A stretch of 64,000 nucleotides of DNA from JAWKWH01 sp040830725. Its GTDB lineage: Bacteria > Pseudomonadota > Alphaproteobacteria > Rhizobiales > Rhizobiaceae. The position numbers and the translations under genes are program-made. The notes beneath the pieces were generated by a model. It saw only the letters and a program-made list of their open reading frames with translations. It ran no database searches and was not told where the DNA came from. Positions within the stretch are counted from its first letter, which is position 1. Each line of letters begins with the position of its first letter. This document shows positions 17,500 to 25,716 of the stretch, one piece after another. The stretch spans positions 62,001-126,000 of the forward strand of contig JBFOMG010000010.1 of NCBI GenBank assembly GCA_040830725.1, written 5' to 3'.

Positions 17500-18261
17500 T
17501 CAGGCGGTCTGACGTCGGTTGCGCTTTTCCAAAGCCCGCCTTGCCTGGTTCAGAGCGGAAATCTGGCGATCGATGTTGATGTCGGCAATCGATGTGATCT
17601 CAAGCTCCCTGTCTTCGTAGACATCTCTGTCCGGATGGCTATTTGCCCAGTCTGCAACGACTTCGTCCCGTTTGCTCAGCAGGGCGATAATCTGTGGCTT
17701 GAACAGGTGTATGAGGTTGGTGACCGTTCGGTTGGTCGCAAGACAGGGATAGCTTTGTTCGACGATGAAACGATCAATGAGGCGTACGACGTCTGAAGCA
17801 GGATAAAAGGTCTCGCCCGTCACCCAACGGTTGGTGGTGAACAGGCCAATCGGCATGCCCGGCCGATCCATCGAAATCGCAACAATGTGGCTGATAGCGT
17901 CCTTGCCCATAGGGCGCTTGACGTCCCCGTCATACGGTGTCGGTTTCATGCCGCCCGGCATCCCGCGAGCGCGAACAAAAGTATGAAAATGGCCGTGTTC
18001 GCCGCTTTCGGGGCGATGGGCATGATAGTAATACTGCGCGTGGGACTCTTTGTCGTAGACATCGCCCTTCGGATAGTGGGCATCTTCATAAAACACGCCT
18101 TGATTTTCAAGACATCTGCCAACCGGATTGTGGCCCGACTTTTTCAAAAGCCGGATGTTCTCCCTGACTTCCTCTCCGGCCCTGGACATCCCGGCCAGTT
18201 CATCTTCCGACAATTCCGCGAAAAGCTTTGCAAGATCAAATTTGATGACTGTGCTGTCCAT
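17500..18261 (-). CDS. uncharacterised protein with His-rich motif (possibly DUF6969-like)
   Basis: About 253 residues, soluble, no signal peptide. A central stretch YPKGDVYDKESHAQYYYHAH, followed by EHGHFHTFVRA, is rich in His, Tyr and acidic residues and could bind a metal. From memory this resembles the DUF6969 family, but that is not certain and gives no function. The ATG at 18261 is preferred; the ribosome site is weak and a TTG at 18291 is possible. It lies between the cyclase-like gene and the P460-repeat gene, all on the minus strand, and might be transcribed with either. Confidence 0.75.
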   Translation of the reverse strand: MDSTVIKFDLAKLFAELSEDELAGMSRAGEEVRENIRLLKKSGHNPVGRCLENQGVFYEDAHYPKGDVYDKESHAQYYYHAHRPESGEHGHFHTFVRARGMPGGMKPTPYDGDVKRPMGKDAISHIVAISMDRPGMPIGLFTTNRWVTGETFYPASDVVRLIDRFIVEQSYPCLATNRTVTNLIHLFKPQIIALLSKRDEVVADWANSHPDRDVYEDRELEITSIADINIDRQISALNQARRALEKRNRRQTA

Positions 18262-18381
18262 TTGTCCGGGGCTCACTGCAATGAATTTCAATCAGGGGTC
18301 AGGACACTAAATAGCGATGAATCATCGAATTCCGAGATAAAAAGTAGGTGAACAAGTCAAACCGGTTCCCAATATGGCGAC

Positions 18382-21309
18382 CTATTGGACGCGCTCATTC
18401 TCGGCAATCTCCTCCGGAATCCAGGCAGTCAGACCATATACCTGGCACAAACGCCCGATCTCGGTCTCGTCCTTCATCGCTTGATCCGCGTCGTCTCCCG
18501 CCTCGTTCAAAACTGCAGCCCGGACCGTCAGCGCCTGTAATTTCAGGCAAGGGCTCGAAATTTTGACAGCCATCTGAAGGGCCGTTCCAATCTCATCCAG
18601 TCCTTCTTCCATCTGGCCATTCCGGCACAGTGATTCTCCGTAACCAAGGCGCAAATTGAATGTCTCCAAATATCCGGTTCTGCTGGCATTGGTTTTTTCA
18701 ACAAACTCGCTGGCAGTCTTGACTGCCATCTCGGTGCTTCCCGATCTCGAAAGCGCTGATGCAAGCCGACCGGTGACGTGCGGATTAATCGCATCAAATC
18801 CTTCACTGTCGCAAATCCTCTTCGCGGCAAGCATGGTTCGCATGGCTTCACGTGCCCTATTTTGCTGCAACAACACACGGCCCTGTGCATTGCGGGCAAG
18901 AACTTCCGCATAGGGGTCCCGGTGGCGTTCGGCTATTTTCAATGCTTGATCGGAATGTTGCAGCGCGTCTTCGTATTCGCCAACCTCGACCAGAAACCAG
19001 CCGAGGAATGCGTGCGCCATTGAACTGGGAACCGCCGCAGCGCCAAGCCTCGCAGTTTCCAACTCATTTCTCAGCCGGTCACAAAGCGACCGTTGCAATG
19101 CAACAGCTTCCTCAAGCTTGCCCATTCCATGCAAAACACTCGCCTTCATGATTTGCGCAGCAAAGACCAGCGGTTGTGAATTCAGTTTTTCGGCAAGCGT
19201 CAACGCTTCGGTGCAAGTTTGGTAAGCAGAGCGATAGTCGCCTTCAAACCACTCAATGGTCCCGAGTTGGCCAAGCGTTGCGCAGAGCTTGTCGGGATTG
19301 TCGAGTTTCCGGGCAATCGAGATCGCCTTCGGCACCGCCGATTTCATTTCCTCAAACTCTCCGATCTGCAGCAGAGCCGCGCACGACAAGTTGAAGAAAT
19401 CGACGTGCCGTTCCGATGATTTGTCGCCCGCCAACTTGATGCAGTCCATGGCGCGCCGGAATATGGTCAGCAGTGACGCAGCAGCGGCACTTCGCCTGGC
19501 CTGCAAACCGGCAAGCCACAAATAGTCGAGCGCCATATCGGCGTCGCCGGCGCCCTCAGCGTGAAACGCCAGCCTCTCATACTGCGAATCTGACTGCGGA
19601 TGCACCGAGATTATCGCCTCCACGGCAGCCTGGTGGATCGACCGCCGTTTCAACTTCGGAACGGTATTCAGGCACGCCGATGCAATGATTGAATGTTGAA
19701 AACGGAGATAACGGCCGACATCGCCGCGCAGCAAGCCAAAGCGCGATAGTTCATTGATGTGCGGCTGCAGGGCGTCGATGTCCATGTCGAGTACCCTCAA
19801 TGCAACATCGAGCTCGACTTCGTTTCCAAGCACGCTGATCGACTGGACAATTGATTTTGCGCGCCGCGACAAGGTGTTCAAACGGCCATGAATCAGCGAC
19901 TCGACCGATTGAGGGAGCATGGAATCAGTTGTGTCTGACTGAACCCTGGAAGAGACAAGTAGCTGTTCCAGCACAAAAGGAACGCCCTCGGACTGTTTCA
20001 AGGCATGCTCAAGCAACTCCTTGCTGACGCCTTCATGACCGCCAAGCATTTTGGCCATTGCTACCATTTCCTGCGGCCGCATCGGTTCAAGATGCAGCAC
20101 AGTTCGGGCAATGCGCGACAAAATCCCACCAGCTTCCGGCCGCCCCGTCATCAACGTAACCATGTGCTGGCATTCATGCCCGGAGGCGATCATTGCCAAA
20201 CAATCGAGGCTTTCCGGGTCGATCAGGTGAACGTCTTCAATCAACAGGTGCGGGTGTTTGTCTTTGGTCAGCGCCGAGAGTGTTTGAACCAGCCGGGTCG
20301 CGACCTGTCTGGCCGTCTGGACGGGGACCTTGGGTTTCGGCGTATCCGGCAGTTTGAATACCGAGGCGCCAAGCTCGGCTATGTGGGTTTGAGGGATGCC
20401 TGCAACGGAAAGCGCCTCGACAATTTGTGGTTCGGTTGTGTCGGCCGGCAGGTTTAACGCCGACAGGATCAACGACTTGATCATCGTAAAAGGCGTCGTC
20501 TGCCTGCGGGAGTCGCCGGAAAACGACAGGATGACCCGCTTGTCGGCGCGCCAATCGGCAAGCACGGAGAACGCAAGGCGTGACTTGCCTATACCGGGTT
20601 CGCCGATGATCGCTGCCGATGTTGGCCGGGCAGGCGCGGGAGTCAACGCTGCATTGATCTCCCTGCGTTCGTTCTCACGACCCACGATTGGCATCGGATA
20701 TTGGGCAGCCGGATCATCCGGATTGGGAAGATTGGGTGGCGCTGTAAGCAGAAAGTAAGGTGCTCCGTCGGTGTGTTTGCTATCAATGGACTGATATTCA
20801 TCCAGCGACAGGGCATTGCGGCACATGGACACTGTGCCTGAACTGATGACGATCCCGCCGGGGGGAGCTGCTTTTTGCAGCGTTGCCGCTAAATGGACGT
20901 GCGCACCAACAATATCGAGGCTGGTACCAACGCCCGTCTCCAACTGTCTGAACCCGACCAGCCCGGTGTGAATACCAACCCTGAACTCAACGGGCTTGCC
21001 ATCAGGCGATATCGGTACCTCCTTGGGCTCGGCAGGATGCTGAATTGCCCATGCTGCCTCGCATGCCAGATCAGCATGATTCTCAAGCGAACGTGGCCAG
21101 CCAAAGATGCCGAATCCGCCATCACCGTGAAAGCTTGCGACGAAACCTCCCGATGCTTCGATTTTTCTCTTTATGTAATCCAGAATACGATCGAGAAAGA
21201 CCTGCGCATCGTCCGGATCCAGACCGGAGATCTGGCGGGTCGATCCAACGGTGTCGAACGCCACCATGGTGACGATACTTCGTTCCGGCGAACGTCCGTA
21301 CTCAGTCAT
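18382..21309 (-). CDS. degenerate class III cyclase-AAA ATPase-TPR regulator
   Basis: 975 residues: an N-terminal class III nucleotidyl cyclase homology domain (about 10-190), an ATPase with a P-loop GEPGIGKS at 236-243 and a Walker B-like HLLIEDVHLID, and a long C-terminal helical TPR region (about 600-970). The two metal aspartates are kept (D19 in FDTVGST, D63 in HGDGGFG), but the transition-state pair is lost: the usual VNLAAR reads VHLAAT, with His139 for Asn and Thr143 for Arg. So cyclase activity is doubtful and the domain may sense nucleotides. It diverges from a Crp-family gene across a TGTGA palindrome. Confidence 0.9.
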   Translation of the reverse strand: MTEYGRSPERSIVTMVAFDTVGSTRQISGLDPDDAQVFLDRILDYIKRKIEASGGFVASFHGDGGFGIFGWPRSLENHADLACEAAWAIQHPAEPKEVPISPDGKPVEFRVGIHTGLVGFRQLETGVGTSLDIVGAHVHLAATLQKAAPPGGIVISSGTVSMCRNALSLDEYQSIDSKHTDGAPYFLLTAPPNLPNPDDPAAQYPMPIVGRENERREINAALTPAPARPTSAAIIGEPGIGKSRLAFSVLADWRADKRVILSFSGDSRRQTTPFTMIKSLILSALNLPADTTEPQIVEALSVAGIPQTHIAELGASVFKLPDTPKPKVPVQTARQVATRLVQTLSALTKDKHPHLLIEDVHLIDPESLDCLAMIASGHECQHMVTLMTGRPEAGGILSRIARTVLHLEPMRPQEMVAMAKMLGGHEGVSKELLEHALKQSEGVPFVLEQLLVSSRVQSDTTDSMLPQSVESLIHGRLNTLSRRAKSIVQSISVLGNEVELDVALRVLDMDIDALQPHINELSRFGLLRGDVGRYLRFQHSIIASACLNTVPKLKRRSIHQAAVEAIISVHPQSDSQYERLAFHAEGAGDADMALDYLWLAGLQARRSAAAASLLTIFRRAMDCIKLAGDKSSERHVDFFNLSCAALLQIGEFEEMKSAVPKAISIARKLDNPDKLCATLGQLGTIEWFEGDYRSAYQTCTEALTLAEKLNSQPLVFAAQIMKASVLHGMGKLEEAVALQRSLCDRLRNELETARLGAAAVPSSMAHAFLGWFLVEVGEYEDALQHSDQALKIAERHRDPYAEVLARNAQGRVLLQQNRAREAMRTMLAAKRICDSEGFDAINPHVTGRLASALSRSGSTEMAVKTASEFVEKTNASRTGYLETFNLRLGYGESLCRNGQMEEGLDEIGTALQMAVKISSPCLKLQALTVRAAVLNEAGDDADQAMKDETEIGRLCQVYGLTAWIPEEIAENERVQ

Positions 21310-21764
21310 CAGCCACCAATCATCCTTGAATACTTGCCCCCACTGACATCGATGGCGACCTCATCGCGCTACACTTACTGATACACCGGTGCACCGAACG
21401 CAAACCGGAATGCCGGACCAACTGCATACCCTCCCAACCCATTGGCGAAAGCATTCCTGGCCAAAAGCTCAGTATTGCCGGTACTGTTATCTAAATATCC
21501 AGTTTCTTCTTAAACCGCGAGGCAATTTTGTGATAATTATCACATCAGACTAATATATAAGGGTTGGGAGAGATTTCGAAACCAGAAATTGGTCAGGAAA
21601 TGGATGTGTTGCCACAAAGCAAAGCCGCCGTATGCGGACACATCTGCGATTGCGAGAATATTTCCAGCATTTGCGGTCCAATTCCCCGCAGCTCCTGATC
21701 ATCGCTGTTTCGAAATTACTCCAGACAACCTGGCTAATCGGTTGCATATTCGGGGCTCAATCTC
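21310..21764. other. divergent intergenic region between cyclase-like gene and Crp gene
   Basis: 455 bases holding a perfect Crp-type palindrome at 21529-21544 and an A/T-rich TAATATATAAG element at 21551-21561. A short frame at 21589-21798 looks spurious, as it has no recognisable sequence and overlaps the Crp start. Promoters for both genes are expected here. Confidence 0.6.
21529..21544. promoter_or_regulatory. perfect Crp/Fnr-type palindrome
   Basis: TGTGATAATTATCACA is a 16-bp perfect palindrome that matches the classical TGTGA-N6-TCACA consensus of Crp exactly. It lies about 220 bases from each divergent start. An A/T-rich possible -10 element follows at 21551-21561. It may serve autoregulation by the adjacent Crp-family protein. 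Confidence 0.72.
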
Positions 21765-22478
21765 ATGCACGGAAATTACGATCAGATTGCCCTTTTGACC
21801 GAGACCATCGAGCTGTTCAAGGGACTTGAATCGGTCGACCCATTCGCAATTTCAGAAATCTGCCATTGGCACCGTTATCCCAAAAACAGCCAGATTCTTT
21901 CAAGCGAAGAACACAGCGCTGATGTCTTCTTTGTGGTTCGCGGCACCGTGTTGGCGCGAAGTTTTTCCGAGGAAGGCAAGGAAGTCTCCTACAACGAAAT
22001 CGGCGCCGGCGGCATATTTGGCGAATTCTCTGCAATCGACGGGAAACAACGATCCGCATCGGTCGATGCGATCGAGGAATGCGTAATCGCCACAATGACA
22101 TCGGCAGATTTCAGGCAATTGGTGCGTGAAAACGGTGAACTGGGGCTGAGACTGGCCGAATTGCTGGTGACCAAAAGCCGCGCGCTGACAACGCGGATAT
22201 TCGAGTATGGAACTTTGCCGGTGCGCGCAAGAATACAAAGCGAATTGTTGCGTCTTTGCGATGGTGCGGAAATACGTGCCAACCAGTGCACAATAAATCC
22301 GGCCCCGACCCACTACGAAATCGCAACACGAATTGCCACTCACCGCGAAGCGGTCTCGCGCGAACTAAATGTGCTGGCGCTTGAGAAAATCATTGAAATC
22401 GACCGGCGAAAAATCCGGGTTATGGATGTTGCAAGATTGCGCGAGATGAACAACGGTGGACATTCCCGCCACCCCTGA
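21765..22478 (+). CDS. Crp/Fnr family transcriptional regulator
   Basis: 237 residues: an N-terminal cyclic-nucleotide-binding beta barrel and a C-terminal helix-turn-helix with THYEIATRIATHREAVSREL. The phosphate-binding cassette reads GEFSAIDGKQRSASVDA, keeping the Glu and Arg-Ser that contact cAMP in Crp, and there are no Fnr-type cysteines in the N-terminal region, so cyclic nucleotide binding is likely. It diverges from a degenerate cyclase gene and follows a TGTGA-N6-TCACA palindrome. A hairpin at 22484-22507 may end the transcript. Confidence 0.9.
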   Translation: MHGNYDQIALLTETIELFKGLESVDPFAISEICHWHRYPKNSQILSSEEHSADVFFVVRGTVLARSFSEEGKEVSYNEIGAGGIFGEFSAIDGKQRSASVDAIEECVIATMTSADFRQLVRENGELGLRLAELLVTKSRALTTRIFEYGTLPVRARIQSELLRLCDGAEIRANQCTINPAPTHYEIATRIATHREAVSRELNVLALEKIIEIDRRKIRVMDVARLREMNNGGHSRHP

Positions 22479-22483
22479 GCACC

Positions 22484-22507
22484 CGATGACAGATTGCTTG
22501 GTCATCG
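22484..22507 (+). terminator. candidate terminator hairpin after Crp gene
   Basis: A perfect 7-bp stem CGATGAC/GTCATCG with a 10-base loop starts six bases after the stop codon. There is no T-run. Confidence 0.35.
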
Positions 22508-22656
22508 CTGAACGATCCCAATCTTGATTGTAAATATTCTTGCGGCGCTTCAGGCAAATATTCGCGCCAAAATCAAGCTCTTCACAAGCTGCACACCCAA
22601 AGTCCGCTCAAGCTGAACCAAGCATCGGAATTGACGAACGTTGAATTATCACCATA

Positions 22657-22676
22657 CTGACTGATCGATCAGTCAG
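22657..22676. promoter_or_regulatory. putative TetR operator, perfect palindrome
   Basis: CTGACTGATCGATCAGTCAG is a 20-bp perfect palindrome 50 bases before the TetR start. Its form is typical of TetR/AcrR operators, so autoregulation of the gene and the operon behind it is likely. Confidence 0.68.
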
Positions 22677-22726
22677 CTACGAATTCGACCTGCACAAGCA
22701 GGCAGCGGTCCTGGGGAGGATAGCTT

Positions 22727-23413
22727 ATGGGAGGAGCGGCAGCCGAAGTGATCGAGCCGGAAATACCTGCCGGTTCGCGAATCGCCGCAATTCTTGATGC
22801 CGCTGAGATTGTGTTTGCACGATCAGGATTTGCCGGTGCCAGTGTTCGCGAAATTGCCGAACGCGCCGGTGTCGCACAGGCCCTGATCCACTATCACTTC
22901 AAAACCAAGGAAAATCTGTTCGAGGCCATGACCGCTCGCCGGTCTGGCGAAATCAACAACGCCCGGGCAGCCATGCTCGATGAATTGCTGGTCAACCCCG
23001 ACACAGTGGAACTGGAGCATGTGGTCGAAGCACTCTTCCGCCCGACCATTGAAGTCGGCCATTCGCTGGCCGAAGACGGCGGTGGGTTTTCCCGAATTCT
23101 CGTATCCGTAGCCAATTCATCGGACGAGCGGGACAAGCGTTTGGCGGAAATCTATTACGATCCGATTGCGCACAAATTCATTGATGCGCTCTGCAGAATT
23201 GAACCGGGCCTGACCAGGAAAGATGCCGTGTGGGCTTACATGTTCTCCATCGGCGTTGGCATGACCATGATGGCGCGCACCGGACGGTCAACGAGGCTGT
23301 CGGCGGGTGAATGCGATGACAGTGATATCGAAGACATGCTGTCGGAGATCGTCATTTACGTCTGCGGGGGTATCCGCGCCTTGATAGGCAACCAGGAACG
23401 AAACATCCAGTAG
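22727..23413 (+). CDS. TetR family regulator heading the TRAP/BKACE operon
   Basis: 228 residues. The N-terminal DNA-binding domain reads SVREIAERAGVAQALIHYHF, after ILDAAEIVFARSGF. The ATG at 22727 fits a ribosome site in GGGGAGGATAGC. The gene ends 20 bases before dctP, so it is the first gene of the operon, and the palindrome at 22657-22676 is probably its own operator. The inducer is probably the transported compound or a breakdown product; this is inference. Confidence 0.88.
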   Translation: MGGAAAEVIEPEIPAGSRIAAILDAAEIVFARSGFAGASVREIAERAGVAQALIHYHFKTKENLFEAMTARRSGEINNARAAMLDELLVNPDTVELEHVVEALFRPTIEVGHSLAEDGGGFSRILVSVANSSDERDKRLAEIYYDPIAHKFIDALCRIEPGLTRKDAVWAYMFSIGVGMTMMARTGRSTRLSAGECDDSDIEDMLSEIVIYVCGGIRALIGNQERNIQ

Positions 23414-23433
23414 CGAAAACAGGGAGACCAGAT

Positions 23434-24510
23434 ATGAAAAAACTCATGCTGTCACTGGCTTTGGCAACAAGCCTGGCTTTGGGCGGTCAAGTGTTGACCA
23501 CTACCGAAGCAAGTGCCGAAGAATTCAACGTTACCATCGTAGCGGGACATCCTCCCGTATTCCGGTGGGTGAAACATGCAAGCCAGACATTCATCCCCGC
23601 CGTCAACAAGGCGCTTGAGGGAAGCGGTCACTCGATCACTTGGTCCGAACAATATGGCGGATCGCTGGCCAAGGTCGGCGATGAGCTTGAGGCTGTGGAA
23701 GAGGGTCTTGCCGAAGTTGGCCTTGTCTCGAGCCTGTTCGATCCCGCCAAGCTGTCGGTTCAAAACGTCACTTATTTCACCCCCTTCGTTCACACCGATT
23801 CAACGAGGATTTCCGAGTTGATCGATTCGCTGCACGAGACCAATGCAGAACTCCGCGCTTCCTGGGAAGAAAACGGCCTGGAATATCTCGGCGGCGCAAT
23901 CGGCATTGATGACTATTTGCTGATGACGAATTTTCCGGTCAGCTCCATTGCCGATCTGGATGGCAAGAAAATCGGCGCGCCAGGACCTGCGGTCAACTGG
24001 CTCAAGGGCACAGGTGCAGTCGGCGTTTCAGGCAATCTGACCACCTACTACAACGAACTGAAGACCGGTGTTTATGATGGTGTCATCGTGTTTGCGTCGG
24101 CGGCCCTGCCTGGCAAGCTGCACGAAGTTGCGCCGCACATCACCAAGGTCGGTTTCGGTGCTCAATATGCTGGCGGACTGGCCGCCAACAAGGATTGGTA
24201 TGATGGTTTGCCGGAAATCGTGCAAAAAGCGCTGAAGGATGCGGCTGAGGCTGACCGCGTGGCCTACCATACCGACCTTGATGAATCCGTCGAGAAGTTC
24301 CTTGGCATCATGCAGTCGCAGGGCGCTACCGTTACCGAGGTCGACCAGGCATTTCGCAAGCAATGGGCTGACGGCATGGACAATGTCGCCAAGGATTGGG
24401 CTGCAAGACTGGACGGTGAAGGCAAGCCCGGTACCGCCGTGTTGAAGACCTATATGGACGCAATGCGTGCTGCCGGTGCAACACCGGTACGCGACTGGGA
24501 CAAGGAATAG
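23434..24510 (+). CDS. dctP: TRAP transporter solute-binding protein, DctP-type
   Basis: 358 residues with a signal peptide (MKKLMLSLALATSLALGG, cleavage probably after EASA). The DctP fold is evident, with LDGKKIGAPGPAVNW and VYDGVIVFASA near the hinge. It captures an organic acid in the periplasm for the DctQM permease. It begins 20 bases after the TetR stop, with GGGAGACC upstream. Two strong hairpins follow it, which probably raise its level over the permease. The ligand is unknown. Confidence 0.92.
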   Translation: MKKLMLSLALATSLALGGQVLTTTEASAEEFNVTIVAGHPPVFRWVKHASQTFIPAVNKALEGSGHSITWSEQYGGSLAKVGDELEAVEEGLAEVGLVSSLFDPAKLSVQNVTYFTPFVHTDSTRISELIDSLHETNAELRASWEENGLEYLGGAIGIDDYLLMTNFPVSSIADLDGKKIGAPGPAVNWLKGTGAVGVSGNLTTYYNELKTGVYDGVIVFASAALPGKLHEVAPHITKVGFGAQYAGGLAANKDWYDGLPEIVQKALKDAAEADRVAYHTDLDESVEKFLGIMQSQGATVTEVDQAFRKQWADGMDNVAKDWAARLDGEGKPGTAVLKTYMDAMRAAGATPVRDWDKE

Positions 24511-24517
24511 CCGCGTC

Positions 24518-24543
24518 TTTCCGGACAGGCTCGAGTCCGGAAA
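24518..24543 (+). terminator. stem-loop after dctP (first of two)
   Basis: A perfect 9-bp stem TTTCCGGAC/GTCCGGAAA with an AGGCTCGA loop starts eight bases after the dctP stop. It probably stabilises the dctP message or works with the next hairpin. Confidence 0.6.
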
Positions 24544-24557
24544 TATGCCGATGCGGC

Positions 24558-24589
24558 CCGGATGCACTTCTCCCAGGTGCATCCGGTTT
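24558..24589 (+). terminator. attenuating terminator inside TRAP operon (second of two)
   Basis: A perfect 10-bp stem CCGGATGCAC/GTGCATCCGG with a 9-base loop is followed by TTTCCTT. It should stop part of the transcription between dctP and dctQM. Confidence 0.7.
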
Positions 24590-24648
24590 CCTTGGCCAGA
24601 GCTGCACATTTAGCGAGTTTTCAGATCTGAAACCGGAACTTCCACCCC

Positions 24649-25131
24649 ATGGTGAAGAAAAGCGCCAAACAGCGAAGGCAGGAAATCCGTGCCGACCGAT
24701 TGCGCAAGGCACAAAAGGCGTCGGCCGGGATGCAGCGCTCTGGTCTCTTTCCATGGGAAGCAGCAGAAGCGCGCCCGCCAGTCGGCGCTATTGCCGCCGA
24801 CCACCAGCAATTGGACCACAACAACACTTACGGACCATTGCCCGCCTTTTATGTAGATCTGGCCTTTGTCTGTGCGGGTTGCGGCAGCGACGAACTTTGG
24901 ACCGCTAAACAGCAGAAATGGTGGTACGAAATCGCCAAGGGCGACATCAACTCCACCGCAAAATATTGCCGCCAATGCCGCAACTTACGCAGGCAGCAAC
25001 GCAATTCCGCCCGGGCCGAACACATTCGCGGCCTGATAGCCAAGCGCGGCATCTCAAAGGCAGCCGAGCTTTTGCAGAAACCGGAAGCTGAAATTGAACA
25101 TTATTCAAACGAGGCAGGTGGTGAAGTCTAA
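24649..25131 (+). CDS. zinc-ribbon protein inside the TRAP operon
   Basis: 160 residues with a basic N-terminus (VKKSAKQRRQEIRADRLRK) and a central zinc ribbon: FVCAGCGSDELWTAKQQKWW, then AKYCRQCRNLRRQQ, giving a CxxC...CxxC site. The pattern fits the probable zinc-ribbon family zf_Tbcl-like. It may be an RNA- or protein-binding regulator. It sits between dctP and dctQ, which are normally adjacent, and follows two hairpins, so it may have its own expression. No membrane or transport feature is seen. Confidence 0.8.
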   Translation: MVKKSAKQRRQEIRADRLRKAQKASAGMQRSGLFPWEAAEARPPVGAIAADHQQLDHNNTYGPLPAFYVDLAFVCAGCGSDELWTAKQQKWWYEIAKGDINSTAKYCRQCRNLRRQQRNSARAEHIRGLIAKRGISKAAELLQKPEAEIEHYSNEAGGEV

Positions 25132-25185
25132 TCTATTCCCGTTTGCCGGGCCGAAACATCCACGCCGGTGGAAAGCAAATCCGGC

Positions 25186-25716
25186 ATGAGAGCGGCGCGT
25201 CAGATCATCGATCGGATCACTGCGGGTCTTAACGTGATCGGAACGCTCCTGATCGTCGCCATCATGGTATTGATCAACGCTGATGTCATCGGCCGCGGAT
25301 TCTTCAATCTACCGATCTCCGGCGTACCGGAAATGGTTTCGATGTCGATTGTCGCCATTGTGTTCCTGCAGGTTGCCCAGGCTTTTCGCATGGGCCGTCT
25401 CACCCGCACTGAGGCGCTGTTGAATATTCTGGAAAAGCGATCCGCCAAGGCACGGGCCTTGGTCGAATTGATCTTCAGTGTCGGAGCCCTTGTCCTCATG
25501 TGGCAGCTTCTGACCGCCAGCTGGCCGCTTTTTGTGAAGTCCTGGGTCCGCAACACCTTTGAGGGCACCATCGGCGATTTCACTGCCCCTATCTGGCCGG
25601 TCAAGCTGATCATCCTGATTGGCTGCACTGCACTTATGGTTCAGCTCCTCATGTTGGCCATTTCATCGATTTCGGTGCTGACAGGGCGCACTCTGCCGCC
25701 AGGAGATGAAAAGTGA
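25186..25716 (+). CDS. dctQ: TRAP transporter small permease subunit, DctQ-type
   Basis: About 176 residues with four predicted membrane helices, as usual for DctQ. Conserved features include NADVIGRGFFNLPISGVPEM and FLQVAQAFRMGRLTRTE. The ATG at 25186 has GGAAAG upstream; an in-frame GTG at 25168 lacks a ribosome site. It overlaps dctM by four bases (GTGA), so the two are coupled. Confidence 0.9.
   Translation: MRAARQIIDRITAGLNVIGTLLIVAIMVLINADVIGRGFFNLPISGVPEMVSMSIVAIVFLQVAQAFRMGRLTRTEALLNILEKRSAKARALVELIFSVGALVLMWQLLTASWPLFVKSWVRNTFEGTIGDFTAPIWPVKLIILIGCTALMVQLLMLAISSISVLTGRTLPPGDEK

Noticed and set aside
21589..21798. Small frame upstream of the Crp gene
   Set aside because: It overlaps the Crp start and has no recognisable features.
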